Source of the DNA: CAG-488 sp963625295
GTDB lineage: Bacteria; Bacillota; Clostridia; Oscillospirales; Acutalibacteraceae
DNA: 6,580 nt
NCBI GenBank assembly: GCA_963625295.1
Contig: CAVFTC010000093.1
Location: forward strand, 1 to 6,580
Direction: 5' to 3'
Shown: positions 5,667 to 6,580 of the stretch, piece after piece
Layout of the letters: each line of letters opens with the position of its first letter
How positions within the stretch are numbered: position 1 is the stretch's first letter
The notes under the pieces: model-generated
Database searches by the model: none
The model's input: only the letters and a program-made list of their open reading frames with translations
What the model was told of the DNA's origin: nothing
Program-made: the position numbers and the translations under genes

Positions 5667-6326
5667 TTAACAACCTGTTAACTTTTCAATTTCTTTTAGA
5701 AAGACAGTGCCGTTGTCAACGGTAAATCTTACTTCGTGTCCTGCAAATCCAAAGCCATATAGCCTTTCGGGGTCGTTCTGATATTGAGGTCTTGGGTCAA
5801 GCTCCAGCACCTTGATAAGTGCGGATCGCTTGCTCTCGGGAAAGGCGGACAGAAGCTCCTCGGGAGCAACGACCTTCAGCCGTTCTTGTCCGTCCTTTGA
5901 AAATCCGCCCGTGGCATCGGGATGACAGTCGGCATACGGTACATACGGCTTAATGTCCACAAGCTCCGTGCCGTCCATCAGATCTGCGCCTGAAACAATC
6001 AGCTCCGTGCCGTCGATCTTGTCAAGCCTCACGCAGGAAAGCCCAATATTATTGGGGCGAAAAGGCGAACGGGTCGCAAAAACACCCATTCTGACATTGC
6101 CGCCGAGCTTCGGCGGACGAACGGTCAGTGAATGGCCTTCGGCAGGAGTGTTGAATTTCCACAGAAGCCAGATATGCGAGAAGCCGTCAAGCCCCCTTAT
6201 TGCGTCGGCATTGCGGAATTCAGGTTCAAAAACAATTCTGCCCTTAAGCTCCTCAACCAATCCGCTCTGTCTCGGAATTCCGAATTTTGTCGGAAAATCC
6301 GTATGAATTTTTGCAATCGTTTTCAT
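5667..6326 (-). CDS. trmO: tRNA (N6-threonylcarbamoyladenosine37-N6)-methyltransferase TrmO (TsaA/UPF0066 family)
   Basis: TrmO methylates N6-threonylcarbamoyladenosine at position 37 of certain threonine tRNAs to m6t6A using S-adenosylmethionine, a small gain in decoding accuracy. The 219-residue product carries the family motifs in order: GLDGFSHIWLLW (45-56), GVFATRSPFRPNNIGLS (81-97), DLMDGTELVDIKPYVPYAD (115-133) and the C-terminal DPRP (177-180). The first two belong to the beta-barrel SAM-binding domain. Length is close to the 235 of E. coli TrmO. I chose ATG 6326 because AAGGTGA (6337-6331) is best spaced for it; an adjacent ATG at 6329 is in frame, and the frame stays open to 6419 without another ribosome site. 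It has its own promoter and a leader hairpin. No terminator is visible before the fucO promoter, so some read-through into fucO is possible. Confidence 0.93.
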   Translation of the reverse strand: MKTIAKIHTDFPTKFGIPRQSGLVEELKGRIVFEPEFRNADAIRGLDGFSHIWLLWKFNTPAEGHSLTVRPPKLGGNVRMGVFATRSPFRPNNIGLSCVRLDKIDGTELIVSGADLMDGTELVDIKPYVPYADCHPDATGGFSKDGQERLKVVAPEELLSAFPESKRSALIKVLELDPRPQYQNDPERLYGFGFAGHEVRFTVDNGTVFLKEIEKLTGC

Positions 6327-6351
6327 CATGTCACCTTTTCTTTTTTCATGA

Positions 6352-6376
6352 ACCGCACAATCGGGGGGTGTGCGGT
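6352..6376 (-). promoter_or_regulatory. Leader hairpin upstream of trmO
   Basis: ACCGCACA (6352-6359) and TGTGCGGT (6369-6376) form a perfect 8-bp stem with a 9-nt G-rich loop (C-rich in the minus-strand RNA). It lies in the predicted trmO 5' UTR about 15 bases from the ribosome site. There is no T tract on the minus strand after it, so it is not an intrinsic terminator. ACCGCACAA is also part of the repeat core. Role unknown. Confidence 0.5.
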
Positions 6377-6390
6377 ATCGCTTTAAAAAT

Positions 6391-6419
6391 ATTATATCAA
6401 ATGATGAATAAAAAAACAA
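6391..6419 (-). promoter_or_regulatory. Candidate trmO promoter
   Basis: On the minus strand TATAAT (6396-6391) is perfect, with TTGTTT (6419-6414) 17 bases upstream as a weak -35. The start would be near 6384, giving a leader of about 58 nt that contains the 8-bp hairpin. Confidence 0.55.
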
Positions 6420-6429
6420 TGTCGGCTAC

Positions 6430-6457
6430 TTGAAAAAAATTTTTGTGAGTGTATAAT
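6430..6457 (+). promoter_or_regulatory. Candidate sigma-A promoter reading into the right repeat
   Basis: TTGAAA (6430-6435) and a perfect TATAAT (6452-6457) are 16 bases apart on the plus strand. Transcription would start at about 6461-6464, at the GGCAACACC boundary of the repeat, and run out of the window. The left copy has the corresponding arrangement on the minus strand. Confidence 0.4.
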
Positions 6458-6458
6458 A

Positions 6459-6580
6459 AAGGCAACACCGCACAAATTGAGGCGCACGCCTTGCTTGAAT
6501 CTGTTTCCATCATGTTGCACAAAAATTTCTTGACTTGCGTCAGCAAGCCTACAAAATTTTTGTACAACCTGACGAAAAAT
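6459..6580 (+). repeat. Right copy of the inverted repeat, with a long internal dyad, running off the window
   Basis: Positions 6459-6533 match the reverse complement of 1-75 at 73 of 75 sites. This copy extends further and shows internal symmetry: 6504-6528 is complementary to 6554-6578 at 21 of 25 positions. The 25-base gap between the arms holds a perfect small hairpin, CTTGC-GTCA-GCAAG (6534-6547). The symmetry centre is near 6541, so if the element is a complete palindrome it would be about 160 bp long and end some 40 bases past the window. No coding sequence is visible. I read it as a MITE-like or structured-RNA repeat of an unidentified family. Confidence 0.85.

Noticed and set aside
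5654..5673. Rex-type redox operator (TTGTGA and TAACAA) near the fucO promoter
   Set aside because: The half-sites are spaced two bases wider than the 18-bp Rex consensus, one arm position mismatches and part lies in trmO coding sequence.
5667..5681. TTAACAACCTGTTAA palindrome as a terminator or regulator site
   Set aside because: It consists of the last codons and stop of trmO; the stem is AT-rich and is followed by A, not T, on the coding strand.

Overview
The window looks like chromosome from an endospore-forming, anaerobic, moderate-GC Clostridia member. An Oscillospirales/Ruminococcaceae-type gut organism is my inference. The reasons are three sporulation genes of the mother-cell programme, a folate-transporter gene behind a tetrahydrofolate riboswitch, and an oxygen-sensitive Fe-dependent lactaldehyde reductase. 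No phage, plasmid, CRISPR, rRNA or tRNA feature is visible, and no stretch over 300 bases lacks a gene.

Layout, left to right. Positions 1-75 hold a repeat that recurs inverted at 6459-6533 with 73 of 75 positions identical; the right copy continues past the window edge as a large dyad. Next is ylbJ/spoVV on the minus strand, divergent from yqfC-yqfD on the plus strand across a gap of about 58 nt. yqfD converges on the minus-strand folT gene, and their two stop codons share the palindrome TTAA. folT has a full leader: a sigma-A promoter (3341-3368), a tetrahydrofolate (THF) riboswitch (3235-3335) and a hairpin that buries the Shine-Dalgarno sequence (3186-3218). Upstream, also on the minus strand, are a family-2 glycosyltransferase, fucO (lactaldehyde reductase) and trmO (tRNA t6A37 methyltransferase). 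A terminator separates fucO from the glycosyltransferase.

The genes do not form one pathway. The left third is a sporulation block: SpoVV carries dipicolinate into the forespore, and YqfC/YqfD are needed for proper spores. The right part is a row of mostly single-gene minus-strand units covering folate uptake, envelope glycan synthesis, deoxy-sugar fermentation and tRNA modification.

The least explained signal is the repeat family. Two long copies bound the window with their AAGGCAACACCGCACAA ends facing inward. A third, 21-nt remnant supplies the last codons of the glycosyltransferase. Both long copies are preceded by a good sigma-A-like promoter that would start transcription at the repeat boundary. 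The family could be a palindromic MITE-like element, or a repeat that is transcribed into a structured RNA. I could not identify it from sequence alone.
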